Part shown: in pieces, positions 44,826 through 56,840 of the stretch | How the letters are laid out: every line of letters begins with the position of its first letter | How positions within the stretch are numbered: position 1 is the stretch's first letter | From: Lithobates sylvaticus | Taxonomy: Eukaryota > Chordata > Amphibia > Anura > Ranidae | Length of the DNA: 64,000 nt | Assembly (NCBI GenBank): GCA_028564925.1 | Contig: CM053029.1 | Span: 185,868,786-185,932,785 of the forward strand | Direction: 5' to 3' | The notes under the pieces: generated by a model | The model's database searches: none | What the model saw: the letters and a program-made list of their open reading frames with translations, nothing else | Told to the model about the DNA's origin: nothing | Position numbers and translations under genes: made by a program

Positions 44826-45519
44826 TCAGTGAAAAGTCTTACAAACAACGGTCTCACAGTTAAGTTCCAGGGTGATGAATGCACAATTCACAATAATAAG
44901 CGATTCCTCGCAAACGGAAAATTGGATAATCGCCTATACAGACTCATCACCACAGACCAACAAGCCAATATAGTCTCTAATGACCTACACAGCAAGTGTA
45001 TTCACTTACAGTACAGGAGGCTGGTGCACAGAAGTCCAGAAGCTATACAGGACATTATAAGAAGGTTGATCAGAAGATTTGACAATAGCGCCTTGCAAAG
45101 TGCTCATGAAATGCAAGTGCTGCATTGAAGCAAAGCCACACGTGCTCCCCTTCCACAGGCGTCTCAAAGTAAAACTACCTACCCCCTGTAGCTCATACAC
45201 AGTGAGGTATGCAGTCCAATTAAAACTCCCACGTCAGGCAGAAACAGATATCTACTGAATTTCATTGATGATTATTCCAGGTACACAACTACTTATCTGA
45301 TGAAACACAAGAATGAAACTTCAGTTCGTTGCCATGTCTAGCAACAAATTTTAACAGAAATCAGGAATAATACAGGAATAATACGCACCGACAATGGGGG
45401 AGAATACATAAGCAAACAACTGTCCTGATATCTGAAGAGACAAGGAATAGTACACCAGAATACCACACCATACATTCCTGAACAAAATGGTGTAGCAGAA
45501 AGGAAAAACCGCACTCTAA

Positions 45520-45944
45520 CGCCTTGTACACACGGTTGGACATTCCGACTACAAAATCCGTCAGATTTTTTTTCGACTAATTTTGCTCGAAACTTGTGTT
45601 GCACGCACACAGTCGGATAAAGTTGTTGGAAAATCCAATCATTCCGAACGAGGTGACGTAGAAAACGTACGACGGGACTACGTAGAGGCCAGTAGCCAAT
45701 AGCTTTCGTCTCCAAATTTCTTCTGAGCATGCGTGGCACTTTGTGCGTCGGAATTCTCTACACACGTTTAGAAAAAGTCCGATCGAATTTTGTTGTCGGA
45801 AAATTTTAGATCCTGCTCTCAAATTTTTTCAGTCGGAAATTCCGACGGAAAAAGCCCGCTAGAGCCCACACATGATTGGATTTTCCGACAACATAATCCG
45901 ATCAGACTTTTTCCATCGGAATATCTGACCGTGTGTACGGGGCA
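45520..45944. mobile_element. CGGTCGGA-family MITE, copy 9
   Basis: CGCCTTGTACACACGGTTGG ... CGTGTGTACGGGGCA; flanks TAA and TTA. Inserted in the integrase region of the copia fossil. Shares the 'CCAATAGCTTTCGTC' block with other copies. Confidence 0.88.
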
Positions 45945-46173
45945 TTATAGAAATGGCCAGATACATGTTGTCGGATATCAAACTTACTTCAGAAGTACTG
46001 GGAGAAACAGTCATGACTGCAACCTACCTACAGAACAGACTACCCTCAAGAGCCATTAAAATTACTCCATTCGAAATGTGGCATGGACCAAAGCCTAGCA
46101 TAGGCCACATCAGAGTGTTTGGGTGTAAAGCATATGCCTATATTCCAAGTGAGAAGCGATCCAAGCTGGAGAA

Positions 46174-47831
46174 TAGGGATGAGCTTCGAGTTCGAGTCAA
46201 ACTCATGTTCGACTCGAACATTGCCTGTTCGCCTGTTCACCGAACAGCGAACAATTTGGGGTATCTGCGGCAAATTTGAAAAGCCGCGAGCACCCTGTAA
46301 AAGTCTATGGGAGAAATCTAAAGTGCTAATTTTAAAAGCCTATATGCAAGTTATTGTCATAAAAAAAGTTTTAAAAACTGCATTTTTTTCAGGAGCAGTG
46401 ATTTTAATAATGCTTAAAGTGAAACAATAAAAGTGTAATATTCCTTTAAATTTCATACCTGGGGGTGTGTATAGTATGCATGTAAAGGGGCGCATGTTTC
46501 CCGTGCTTAGAACGGTCCCTGCACAAAGTGTCATTTTTGCAGGAAAAAAAAGCTATTTAAAATCATAATGCATAAAGCATAAAGCTATAATGAATTGCCG
46601 GCTCCAGTAATAGAGTCATTGAAAGTCATTGAAAAAAAAAAAAAGCTTGGGGATCCCCCGAAATTCAATTACCAGGCCTTTCAGGTCTGGTATGGATATT
46701 AAGGGGAACCCCGGGTCAAATTTAAAAAAATTACGTGGGGTTCCCCCTAAATATGCATACCAGACCCTTCAGGTCTGGCATGGATTTTAAGGGGAACTCC
46801 ACGCCAAATTTTAAAAATAAAATGGCGTGGGGGTTCCCCTCAAAATCCATACCAGACCCTTATCCGAGCACGCAACCTGGCAGGCCGCAGGAAAAGAGGG
46901 AGGGACGAGAGAGCACCCCCCCCCTCCTGAACCGTAGCAGGCCACAGGCCCTCAAAGCACCATGTCCCCATGTTGATGAGGAGAAGGGTCTCTTCCCCAC
47001 AACCCTGGCCGGTGGTTGTGGGGGTCTGTGGGCGGGGGGCTTATCAGAATCTGGAAGCCCCCTTTAACAAGGGGATCCCCAGATCCCGGCCCCCCCCTGT
47101 TTGAAATGGTAAGGGGGTACAAAATTACCCCTACCATTTCACAAAGAAAGTGTAAAAAATTGTTAAAAAACACACTGACACCTTTGGGAAAAGTCCTTTA
47201 TTAAAAATAAAAAAAAGATTCCAGCGGTGGTAATCCACTCTTGCTATCCAGCGATGGGTGATCTCTGCTCTGGGGTCCAGCGATGGCTGATCTCTTCTCC
47301 GACGTCCAGCGCAGCGCGTCCTGTCTCCACGGAGACACTGCGGGAATCCCAGGTCTTAGCAGAGGAGGACCGGGCCACTCCGTCACCTGTATTACAGGAG
47401 CCGACAATCCATTATAGCGAGTGATTTTAAATAGATTTTTTTCCTGCAAAAATTACACTTTGTGCAGGGACAGTTCTAAGCACGGGAAACATGCGCCCCT
47501 TTACATGCATACTATACACACCCCCCAGGTACTAAATTTAAAGGAATATTACACTTTTATTGTTTCTCTTCAAGCATTATTAAAATCACTGCTCTTGAAA
47601 ATACTGCAGTTTTTAAAACTTTTTTTGCATTGATACATGTCCCCTGGGGCAGGACCCAGGACCCCAAACACTTTTTTATGACAATAACTTGCATATTAGC
47701 CTTTAAAATTAGCATTGATTTTGAACGTTCGAGTCCCAAAGACTTTAATAGGGTTCTAAAGTTCACACAAGCTTTAGGTCTGATCGCAGGTTCTGGTGCG
47801 AACCGAACGGGGGGTGTTTGACTCATCCCTA
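46174..47831. mobile_element. hAT-type fold-back element, 1658 bp
   Basis: Ends TAGGGATGAG / CTCATCCCTA with the 8-bp duplication CTGGAGAA (46166-46173, 47832-47839). Long inverted arms: 46320-46550 (GTGTAATATTCC, CATGTAAAGGGGCGCATGTT) is repeated inverted at 47440-47710. The centre includes tandem ACCAGACCCTTCAGGTCTGG blocks near 46670-46860. No transposase. Located in the copia fossil. Confidence 0.95.
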
Positions 47832-47967
47832 CTGGAGAACAGAGCCACAGAGGGCATTCTAGTGGGCTACAGTGAGCAAACTAAGGGTTACAGAACCCTA
47901 CACCCAAGGACAGGCTCTAATTATGTGCTACAAAAAAAAACTATTGGAATCCATGCGTCCAGTGCCC

Positions 47968-48120
47968 TGCATGTAGATTAGGGGCCAGGTGCATGGATTA
48001 AGGGGGGGCGGTGCCCCTTATGGACAGGCCGCCACTGCTTATTACACACTGGGCTTATATGGTTTTCAGTGGCTGATATTTTTCTTTATTTGTTCTCTAT
48101 CAATATCAGTTGAAGGGATT
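47968..48120. repeat. remnants: hAT-like end and inverted flank repeat
   Basis: TTATGGACAGGCCGCCACTG near 48018-48037 looks like a hAT right end (compare 9807). 48036-48080 is the inverted partner of 42925-42972. Confidence 0.5.
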
Positions 48121-48443
48121 GCTGATGGACCAAAGTTGTTACCTTGCCTGGGGCTCCCCTGTGCCTCAATTTGTCTGTAAAATTGAGGTGAGTGGGAGCT
48201 GTGCACCTGACAGTAAAAGCCCAACTACAGGCAAATTATTAAAAAAAATTTCCATAGAGTGGCTAATGGCTCATCCACATCTTTACGATGCAGTAGCATA
48301 CAGTAAAATATGCGCTTTACTATACGTTTATTAACATACACACCAGGGTGCGTTGCATATTGTTGCAGTGATAACCATTATTAATGGTACCCCAATGCAA
48401 TATTTTAGTGGTGGGTCAGTCCAACCTCCTCCCCCCAAAGTTA

Positions 48444-48776
48444 GGCCTGGTTTACACCTATGCAGGTTGCAGTTGATGCGTTTCCAGGTGCATTTAGCAT
48501 TTTATTGAGATTGTTGGGAGGTGTCTGTTGTCTTACAGGAGAAACCAGCAAAATTGCAGCAGAAGCACTGCATATTTGACGCGTTTCCATTGAAAACTAT
48601 GGAACCAAGTGCACAACTTGCTGCGGGAAAAAAAGTCCCTAACCCTATCCAAAATATGCACCGATGGAAAATGCACAGATGTGAACGTGACCCATTGGAA
48701 ACCATGTTAAATGGACTGTAGTGCGTTTCTGCAAAACTGAAAACACACTGAAAAACGCATAGGTGTGAACCAGGCC
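48444..48776. mobile_element. MITE related to the 89-bp hairpin element
   Basis: Ends GGCCTGGTTTACACCTATGC / its complement AACGCATAGGTGTGAACCAG followed by GCC; TTA left, TAA right. Same termini as 17681-17769 but with a 270-bp centre. Confidence 0.85.
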
Positions 48777-48779
48777 TAA

Positions 48780-49820
48780 TAGTCCACAATACACATACTG
48801 TCTGCTGTGAAAAAGAGGGTCACATCTGGGGGGGGGGGGGGTTTGTGTTAACGTATTGTTGACAGCCCATTCATAACTAATGGGCTGCATTAACACAGCA
48901 CGCCTTAACACGCAATAACACACTGCATTAACATACATGCATTAACACAACACTTCTGTCAAGTTTTTATTGCTGCCTGAGTTCTCCTTTACCAGATTTA
49001 CCAGGACAAGAAATGTGGCAGTGCAGGTGTCACCAAAACAGAAGGACACAGAATAATTAAAACTTGACAAACTTTCTCACCTCTTCCTATACGAATAAAC
49101 AGAAGTCTTTTTGTGCAGTCTTTCCACTATGGAGACACTACCTTACTTGTAACATCCTTTCACCAGGATAGGAAGTGGTAGTAAATTCCCCCAATGGCTA
49201 CACAGGCAGCAATGAAAACCTGACAGATATTCTAAGCCTCTTGAATGTACAATATTAAAAACAAAAAGTTTTGGTTGCAGTCTGATTAATTAAAAATACA
49301 TATTATAATAAGTGTAACCCAGAAGGTTATGGGTTACACAGTACTAAAAGAACAAGAAAGCCCTCCGCTAAACAATTGTGTAGCACAGTATGGTTTTCTT
49401 AAGACAGAATTCTGTTATATATCCCAAAAATAAGACGATTGTTCCCCATTTCAGGATATTGGGCAGAACCATGCAAATAATATTTTTTTACCCCTTGTCC
49501 AAGTGTGCAATAAATGGCTCTATAAAATTAGGTTGTAACTGTACTACAGTATTCACCAACACTTATGGATGTGCAATTGGCCATAGGGCGAAAAGGAATT
49601 ATTAGCATGGCTCTGCTCACTGTCCTAAAATGAGGATTAATCCTCTTATTTTTGGGACATGTGATAGAATACCCTACAGTTCTACATGGGCTTAATGGAG
49701 GGCATTTTGGTTCCTAAAGTCCTTCCTTGCCATACCTTTCTCGGTTAGGTTCTAGGTTCTCTTTACTGTACTTTTAATTAAAAAAGGAAATGTCAAATAA
49801 ACTCATGACATATGTCCAAC
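48780..49820. other. mostly unassigned DNA
   Basis: Poly(G) run near 48829-48841. A perfect 10-bp hairpin at 49312-49339 (GTGTAACCCA arms). No coding motif recognised. Confidence 0.45.
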
Positions 49821-49824
49821 CATA

Positions 49825-50160
49825 GTTGTGCGCAGGGGGGTGTCAGGCGTGCCTGGGCACACCCTAATCACCCAGGGCACCAGGGTATCATCCAGTGTAC
49901 AAAAGTGAGCGGGGCACACAACCACCACAAGTAATCATTTATATTTTGCAAGCAGCACTGGAACCACTGCCTAATCTCCTCACCTCCCTTGCCGACTTGG
50001 GTGGGGGTGCCTGTGAGCTGGGGGCGGGAGCACTCTACTGTGCCGATGTGTCAATCCAATCGGCAGTGCCCAGTACAGTGTGTGTCTCTCTCTCTCTGAC
50101 CTTCAACCCCCTTCTCTTCTCCTCTCACCTCCCTTTTTCTTTCTCCCTCTGACTGGCTCT
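49825..50160. repeat. CATAG...GCGCA repeat, relative of 57992-58288
   Basis: CATAGTTGTGCGCAGG followed by GCGTGCCTGGGCACACCCTA, matching the start of 57992-58288. The right end is not defined. Confidence 0.6.
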
Positions 50161-50273
50161 GCAATAAGATGTAAAATGTATCAAAACATTTTTTAATGTT
50201 TTAATATATTTAAAAATATTTATTTGAGTGTGTCTGTATGAACGTGTATGTATATACATATACAGTGTATATA

Positions 50274-50450
50274 CAGTATCTCACAAAAGTGAGTACACCC
50301 TTAACATTTTTGTAAATAATATATTATTTATTTGTTTTATTAATAAATATTTTATTAATATACTCCAGTGGCAACCTGTGAAGCTCTGAAGAACCCCATG
50401 CCCAAGAGGGTTAAGGCAGTGCTGGAAAATAATGGTGGCCACACAAAATA
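50274..50450 (+). mobile_element. internally deleted Tc1 remnant
   Basis: CAGTATCTCACAAAAGTGAG (the terminus of the 15366 family) is joined by an AT run to TCCAGTGGCAACCTGTGAAG and GAGGGTTAAGGCAGTGCTGG, i.e. the last part of the same family. The transposase is gone. Confidence 0.9.
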
Positions 50451-51740
50451 TATAATACATTTCTGGTAAGGGGAATGATTGAGTTTAAGTATTACTGTGG
50501 GCAATCAAAGGGTAGAAATGTCATCAGTACACAAAGGATTCCTCAAAGGGATCCAAAGCTTTATTCACATGGTACGTATGGTATGATACATATACGGCAG
50601 AGTTTCAGAGCCACGCAAGACCCCTTCGTCAGGCGAGGGAATATTACGTTGAATTAAATATTACTGTGGGTACATTATATTATAGGAAGGATTCCCTGAA
50701 GGCTACTAAGTTCATGGAAGGTCTCCATAGGGAAGAGTTCTTCAAAAGTTAAAGTGTTTGTGTTGATGGGTGAGGAGCACACATAAAGCAAGCCAACTTA
50801 ATTTTAAATAATGCAATTATAAGTACATTTCAGCAAATTTATTTAGGAGGTTCTCCCACCTTGTGTTGATATCTACCAAAATTGCAGTGGAAACTGGTAG
50901 GTGGACCTGAGTATTTAATGTGGTCTAACGTGCCCTGCTAATATCCAGGGCATATACCGTAGTCCACTCCCTGCATACCAGTATCCATTAGAATATTATC
51001 AGATCTCAACACAAACCCCCAAAGCTGGGGACAAACCCCTAAAACGTGTTAGAACTCTACACTGACAGTACTGTATACTGCAAAAGAGGCTCACTAGCTA
51101 TCTCTACCTTTCTCAATTTACAGGGGATGACAGGACGACAATATAACGACTGTATTTAAACAGAGCTGATGCTTATACTAGCTGCATTTACAAACCTAAT
51201 CCATTAAAACAAAAATTTTAACTGGACTCAAGTTCTTTTCTTGCCTTAAAAATTAAACTCAAAGCAACACAAAATCAGCTAGCAATATTACAATATCTCC
51301 CAACTGTTTCTCTTTTGGAGGCACTCTTTTACAACCAAATCTCTCTGTGTCCCTTGTTTCATCCCAACTGTCTTCCTTTTTGGTCTTATGCACAGACTTT
51401 AAGAAATACATCTACAAACATTGCATAAAATTGCATTTGTTTTAAATGCCAGTATGCAGGAAAGGAATGAGCTGGAGGGCAAGGGGGCATTTGCCCCTTG
51501 TGCCATTACTAATAAGATATGTCAGGCTGGTGGCCATGAGTGGAGGTATTTTGGCATTCAGATATCGATCAGATGACCTACTGTCAGTGTTGACCAGAAA
51601 TACATAGGAAACAGATTGCTTATTTTAGATGATTGCAAAAAGAGCAAACTGTCTGCGAGGTGTAGATTCTAGGGTGCATCATTAGAGGGATCACCGGCAG
51701 GGGAGGGAGGGCCTGACTTACATATATACAGTAGGCAGAT
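50451..51740. other. unassigned, repeat-like
   Basis: 50540-50640 has AAGCTTTATTCAC and, on the minus strand, CCTGACGAAGGGG ... GAAAC (see findings). The remainder has no recognised content. Confidence 0.4.
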
Positions 51741-53030
51741 CTTTTTTTTTTTTTTTAATTCATGTAATCTTTATTTCAAGAAAATTTTCCTTTTTTTAAC
51801 AAACACATTCATACAATCGATTCTTAAAAAAGTATATTCATATTACACTTCTTCTCATAATTCTATATATCTTCACCTTACAGTAACTCTAAAAAAAAAC
51901 AAAAAACACTTTATTACTTCTATTTTATACTTTAGAATTCTGTTTAAAATTCAGAGAGAGCCTATAAATTTTCGATATTTCTTTCTATATTTTACAAATT
52001 TCCTCATATTACTTTATTTTATCCTTCCATCTTAATGATTTTTTTTTTTTATTTAACCACAAATCCCATATTTTCCTAAATGTCTTAACATTTCCTCTTT
52101 TGATATACAGATCTTTCTTTCTGGATTGTATAATTTACTTCTTTTATACATTCGCTGTGTCTGTGGATTTATTGCCAACCATTTTCTCGCTATTAACTAC
52201 CGTGCTAAGAACAAACACTTAGTTATTGCCATGTGTTTATTATTTGTAATATCTTCATCTCTTAGGCCCCTTACACACTGGGGCGGGAGCGGCAGCGACG
52301 GTAAAGCAGCGCTATATTTAGCGCTGCTTTGCCGTCGTTTTAGCCGCGGTATTCGCCGCTATCGGTGTGGTTTTAACCCCCGCTAGCGGCCGAATAAGGG
52401 TTAAAATCCCCGCAAAGCCCCACCGTAGCGGCGCTTTGCCGCGGTTTTCACCACGGTATTACCGCAATGTCCCATTGAAAGCAATGGGTAGGAGCGGTAT
52501 AGGAGCGGTGAATACACTGCTCCTATACCGCTCCAAAGATGCTGATAGCAGGACTTTTTTGTCACACTAGCACACCGCTCCAGTGTGAAAGCCCGCCGGC
52601 TTTCACACTGGAGTGAATGGGGCCGGATTTTTTCAGGCGCTGTACAGGTGCTATTTTTAGCGCTGTACCGCCTGAAAAACGCCCCAGTGTGAAAGGGGCC
52701 TTAATGCATCCCAAGATACAGATCACTGGATTCAGCTCAAAATTGACACCAAAGACCAATTCCATGGTGTCAATAACCTCCCCCCAGTATCTATGCAGCT
52801 TTGGACATCTGCACATCATATGGATAAGATCTCCCCTCGAATCCCTGCACCTTGGACATTTAGCATCGGCTCTCCGCTAAAATAAAAATAACTTTCGGGT
52901 GGTATCATTTGTTCTGTGAAATAGCAACAAATGGGAATAAGGAACAACTGAAGCCTCAAGGGATGAATATTTTCCCATATGATCCACGTTCCACAACAAA
53001 CTCTTCTGATATTATCTCCAGATCCAGGGT
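51741..53030 (-). pseudogene. LINE-1 ORF2 C-terminal part, split by a MITE
   Basis: Minus strand: HLLLFHRTNDTT, then CPRCRDSRGDLIHMMCRCPK (the terminal knuckle), YWGEVIDTMELVFGV, VICILGCIK, and past the MITE EDITNNKHMAITKCLFLAR. The 3' UTR ends in a poly(A) tail seen as T16 at 51741-51756. At least one frameshift near the MITE and a stop after FLAR. 5' truncated near 53030. Confidence 0.9.
52265..52700. mobile_element. GC-rich PIF/Harbinger-like MITE, copy 2
   Basis: GGCCCC / GGGGCC ends, TTA on both sides (52262-52264, 52701-52703). 436 bp, close to copy 1 in length and sequence. Inserted in LINE-1. Confidence 0.93.
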
Positions 53031-53049
53031 GTTACATAAAGGATATAAG

Positions 53050-53252
53050 AGCCTCCATAGTATAGTAGTTTAAAAAAAATCGTAGGTCTTTTATTTAAAA
53101 TAGACAAAATAACATCTAAAAATGGCAAAGCCAGCAGCATACATTAAAAAAACGTGTCAAACACAAAGACTTCTGGTCTCGGCCGTGACCGGAAGTGACG
53201 TTACCCGGCTTCTCCCGACGCGTTGTGTCACAACACACGTGACTTTTTCAAC
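53050..53252 (-). repeat. repeat end with hammerhead-like motif
   Basis: Minus strand: TTGAAAAAGTCACGTG ... GTGACACAACGCGTCGGG (53215-53252), then TTTTAAATAAAAGACC (near 53090) and TTTAAACTACTATACTATGG (near 53060). The order matches 26151-26390 on the plus strand. Confidence 0.6.
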
Positions 53253-53259
53253 CGGATAC

Positions 53260-54519
53260 CGGGTAATGGAGATCGGGTTATGTACCAGCATGCATTGAAA
53301 CCACATAGCAATTAATTGAGGGCTTTCATATGCAAATAGGCAGTCATAATGGAACAATGAAAGAGGAGACTTAATTGGCTTAATAGAAACTTCTCACTTG
53401 GTAGAGCTAAACAAAGGAATGGCATTCTATTATGAAGATTTATATAATTAAATGTCACTAAAATATGTTTTTCAGAAGTCAACTTGAGTTCAAGGTTTAT
53501 CTTTTGAAATTAAACCTAAAAATGTTATTAGCTTGGAATCCTGATATTGAAAAGGGAAGTGAGAAAGAGCTGGAAAAGTCCTGTATATAGAGAAGAAAGG
53601 TCAGAAGTCTGCAGTTTACACCCAGTTTGGATTATTCATTTATAATTGGAAATCAATTTTTTTCCGCAGGAATTCTGCAGAAACCACTGTAGTAACTTTT
53701 ACCTGTAGTGTGTATCCGGGTGGCCTTCCTTACCTAATCATGAAGCAATTTCTGTGTTAACATTCTTTGATTAACAATTATAGTCTTTTTATACCTTTAT
53801 AATGGTGTTTTGTTAAAAATTCTACAATGTAAATGTTGAAATTTTCCCTCTCACCAAAAGAAAAAAAAACAGGAAGTGAGGGAAAATTTCCCTAGAGCGG
53901 TCACAGATAGAGGAAAAAAAAGACAAGACAAAATTGTAGCTCTACCCTTCCAAATCTAAAAATGAGGCTTTAAGATATTACTGAAATAGATCAGATTAAC
54001 AGTAATAAGCATATTAGTATTTTTTTTTAACAGTGTAAAACATATCAGTATTTAATAATGCTTCAAATACTTGTCATAAATAAAAAACATTTTTATCAAT
54101 ACTTTATTTATTAAAAATGTTTCTAACAAATATGACATAAAAGTAATGACAAAAAGAGAGAAGACGAAAACTAAAACATAAAAAAAAACAAAAAAAAAAC
54201 AACAGAATCCCAATACCAAAACACTACATATTAAAACATTTAAAAAAAAACACTGAGTACATTACAGCAATATAGCCATTCTGCCTATATTTATTTAAGT
54301 TAAATTTCCACTTTTGCAACCAAATTGAGACAATACCTGCTTTATATTCACTTCACATGGCATAACTTTAAAACATTTACAAATTGCTGCTTACCTTTTT
54401 TTATTTTCATTTTTTTAGCCGTAAAATATTACTTAGCATTCCTTGTGTTCTGAAAAGGAGGAGGCTATGGGGGCTCTGTACTGTGCTAGCAGATTTCATT
54501 TTCAGTTGTAAACTAGATC
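53260..54519. other. unassigned; possible LINE 3' UTR at 54095-54250
   Basis: 54095-54250 has the composition of a LINE-1 3' UTR on the minus strand (reverse of a poly(A)-rich tail), without coding support. No gene recognised. Confidence 0.35.
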
Positions 54520-54692
54520 TTTATTTATTAACGCTAGAGAGGGCAAAATTTGTGACAATTCTGCATAGAAACCAATCAGTGTCCAGGTTTTATTGCCAAA
54601 GCTTAATTGAACAAGCTGAGGTTAGACGCTGATTGGTTTCTATGCAGAAATGTGACACATTTTGCCCACCCTAGCTTTAGTAAATAAACCCC
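54520..54692. mobile_element. 173-bp MITE
   Basis: Inverted arms: GCATAGAAACCAATCAG at 54564 and its complement near 54636; AGAGGGCAAAATTTGTGACA and its mirror. The outer GGGG of the left end is lost; the right end is TAAATAAACCCC. Confidence 0.85.
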
Positions 54693-55267
54693 TATATGTC
54701 CTTATGAAATTTTAAAGATCTCCTGGCTTGGGTTCTGCATTGTATAATATTATTACAATGTATTTATGGGTGAGAACTGTAAACACTGTTTGCAGGCTTT
54801 ATTGATACAGGAACCACTGTCATTACGCATAAGACACCGCCACAGATTACAGTGGCAGCTGGGGGCATCACTGTTCAGAGCTCACATATTATTACATGAG
54901 CGTTGTTCAGTACAGTAGTAAGGACCACCCACCATGGCCAGTGCAGTAATACTCAGAGCCATGGGATGTTGTATACCCAGGGGGCATGCCCTTGACAGCC
55001 TGTGCCCAGACAAAGTGAGCTAAATCATGCTGGCTGTCATGCAACCTGAGGACATCTAGTGGGTGAAAGGAGATACTGTGGAAAGCACCAAAGCAACCAT
55101 AAACTGAAGGGGTTGAGGATTTTTTTCTTATCTGGAATTTAGCTTTTACAAAAAAAGGAATTCAAACAATGACCTGGTATACCTTTTTCTATTTTTAGTG
55201 CATTTTTTAATTCCAGCTAAACCTTTTATCCTAGTTGGGGAAGTTACCTTCTTTTCATTTTTTCTCT
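54693..55267. other. unassigned DNA
   Basis: No motif recognised. Short frames only. Confidence 0.4.
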
Positions 55268-55271
55268 TCAA

Positions 55272-56427
55272 CCAGTTGTACTGCGGCAGGTTGGCTCCCC
55301 TGGGTGAACCGCCGTAACTGTACGTCGGCCCTTTAAGACACTGTAGGAGCATGTGCCCCGAGCCGATGTCAGTGCCTGGCAGGCATGATGACCGCCGGGC
55401 ACTTCCAATCGCTCGTGTTACAGTGAGAACCGGGATCTGCGTGTGTAAACACACAAATCCCGGTTCTCTCAGGGGAGAGGAGACCAATCGTGTGTTCATA
55501 CTAAGTATGAACACGGAGCTCTCTCCTCCCCTAGTCTGTCCCATCCCCCCCACAGTTAGAACACACCTAGGGAACACAGTTAACACCTTGATCTAACCGT
55601 AGTGTTAACCCCTTCCCTGCCAGTGACATTTATACAGTAATCAGTGCATTTTTATAGCACTGATCGCTATATAATTGTCAAGGGTCTCAAAAATGTGTCA
55701 AAAGTGTCCAATTTGTCCGCCGCAATATCGCAGTCCCGATAAAAATCGCTGATCACCGCCATTACTAGTAAAAAAATAATAATAATAATAAAAATGCCAT
55801 AAATCTTTCCCCTATTTAACGACGCAATAACTTTTGCGCAAACCAATCAATATATGCGCATTACGATTTTTTTTCTTCCAAAAATATGTAGAAGAATACA
55901 TATCAGCCTAAACTGAGGAAAAAATTTGGGATATTTATTATATCAAAAAGTAAAAGATATTGGGGGTTATTTACGAAAAGGTAAATCCACTTTGCACTAC
56001 AAGTGCACTGCAAGTGCAGTCGCTGTAAATCTGAGGGGTAGATCTGAAATGAGAGGAAGCTCTGCTGATTTTATCATCCAATCATGTGCAAGCTAAAATG
56101 CTGTTTTTTATTTTCCTTGCATGTCACCCTCGGATATACAGCGACTGCACTTCCAAGTGCACTTGTAGTGCAAAGTGGATTTGCCTCTCGTAAATAACCC
56201 CCATTGTGTTTTTTTCAAAATTGTCTATGTCAAAATTTGTTTATAGCGCAAAAAATAAAAACCGCAGAGATGATCAAATACCACCAAAAGAAAGCTCTAT
56301 TTGTGGGAAAAATTTTGTTTGGGTACAGCCTGGCACGACCACGCAATTGTCAGTTAAAGTGACGCAGTGCCATATCGCAAAAAATGGCCTGGTCATTGAG
56401 CAGCCAAATTTTCCGTGGCTGAAGTGG
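55272..56427. mobile_element. TTAA-flanked (piggyBac-like) element
   Basis: The right end GGCTGAAGTGG meets TTAA (56428-56431); the left TTAA is changed to TCAA (55268-55271). Inverted relative to 40420-41429: it contains the complement of CCCACAAATAGAGCTTTC near 56290. Carries another MITE at 55962-56202. A 146-codon minus frame over its left end is an artefact of fold-back DNA. Confidence 0.85.
55962..56202. mobile_element. MITE nested in the TTAA element
   Basis: Inverted ends GGGGGTTATTTACGAAAAGG / AAATAACCCCC with long arms (AAATCCACTTTGCACTACAA). ATT on both sides (55959-55961, 56203-56205). 241 bp. Confidence 0.92.
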
Positions 56428-56659
56428 TTAAAGAGACTAACAGAAACTACATAATGCCACCCACACAAGATGAATTAGTTTTGTCTAAAATTCCCTTTGA
56501 GCTTCTATTTTGATGTCATACTAAACAGGTATTGGAAGGCAAGGTACACTAAAATGAGTGACATATCTGTGTACAGTATATCATGTTCTTCCACTTCACA
56601 CATAATGAAAGAGGAAGAGGAAACCATTAAGCCGCTTTAGAAAAATAAAAAAAATATGA

Positions 56660-56840
56660 GACCTTTCAGCTTCCTCTAGGAATGGGGCATTACCAGTGAC
56701 ATCATTAGACTTCTATATAACCAGGGATCCTCTGCAGTTTACAGATTGTGATATTTGGCTGGAACAAGGAAGCAGAGGTACTCACATCATCATCGCAACA
56801 GCTTCAGGCTCTGTTCCAGTGACATACGCAAAAGTAAGAT
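56660..56840 (+). promoter_or_regulatory. candidate host promoter and first exon
   Basis: A non-repetitive block with GTGACATCATTAG (CRE/AP-1-like) at about 56697, TCTATATAAC (TATA box) at about 56733, then about 70 bp without an ATG and the splice-donor-like GCAAAA|GTAAGA near 56830. The spacing TATA - start (about 30 bp) - short non-coding exon - donor is that of many vertebrate tissue-specific genes. I see no following coding exon in the window, so the gene, if real, continues beyond 64 kb or is dead. Confidence 0.35.

Larger units (their letters stand above)
43048..47967 (+). mobile_element. Ty1/copia LTR retrotransposon (fossil)
   Basis: A 5' LTR (43048-43327) is followed by regions resembling copia Gag with a zinc knuckle (43420-44100), aspartic protease (near 44210), integrase (44830-46170) and the beginning of the region leading to reverse transcriptase (47840 onward). 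It is clearly broken, with many breaks, and no 3' LTR is recognised. Three DNA transposons have landed in it: 44423-44825, 45520-45944 and 46174-47831. Copia order (protease-integrase-reverse transcriptase) sets it apart from gypsy or retroviruses. Old, judging from the later insertions and their own decay. Confidence 0.9.

Noticed and set aside
55146-55586. 146-codon minus-strand frame
   Set aside because: It spans the boundary of a TTAA element and shares its sequence with other non-coding copies (58351-58946) where the frame is not kept.
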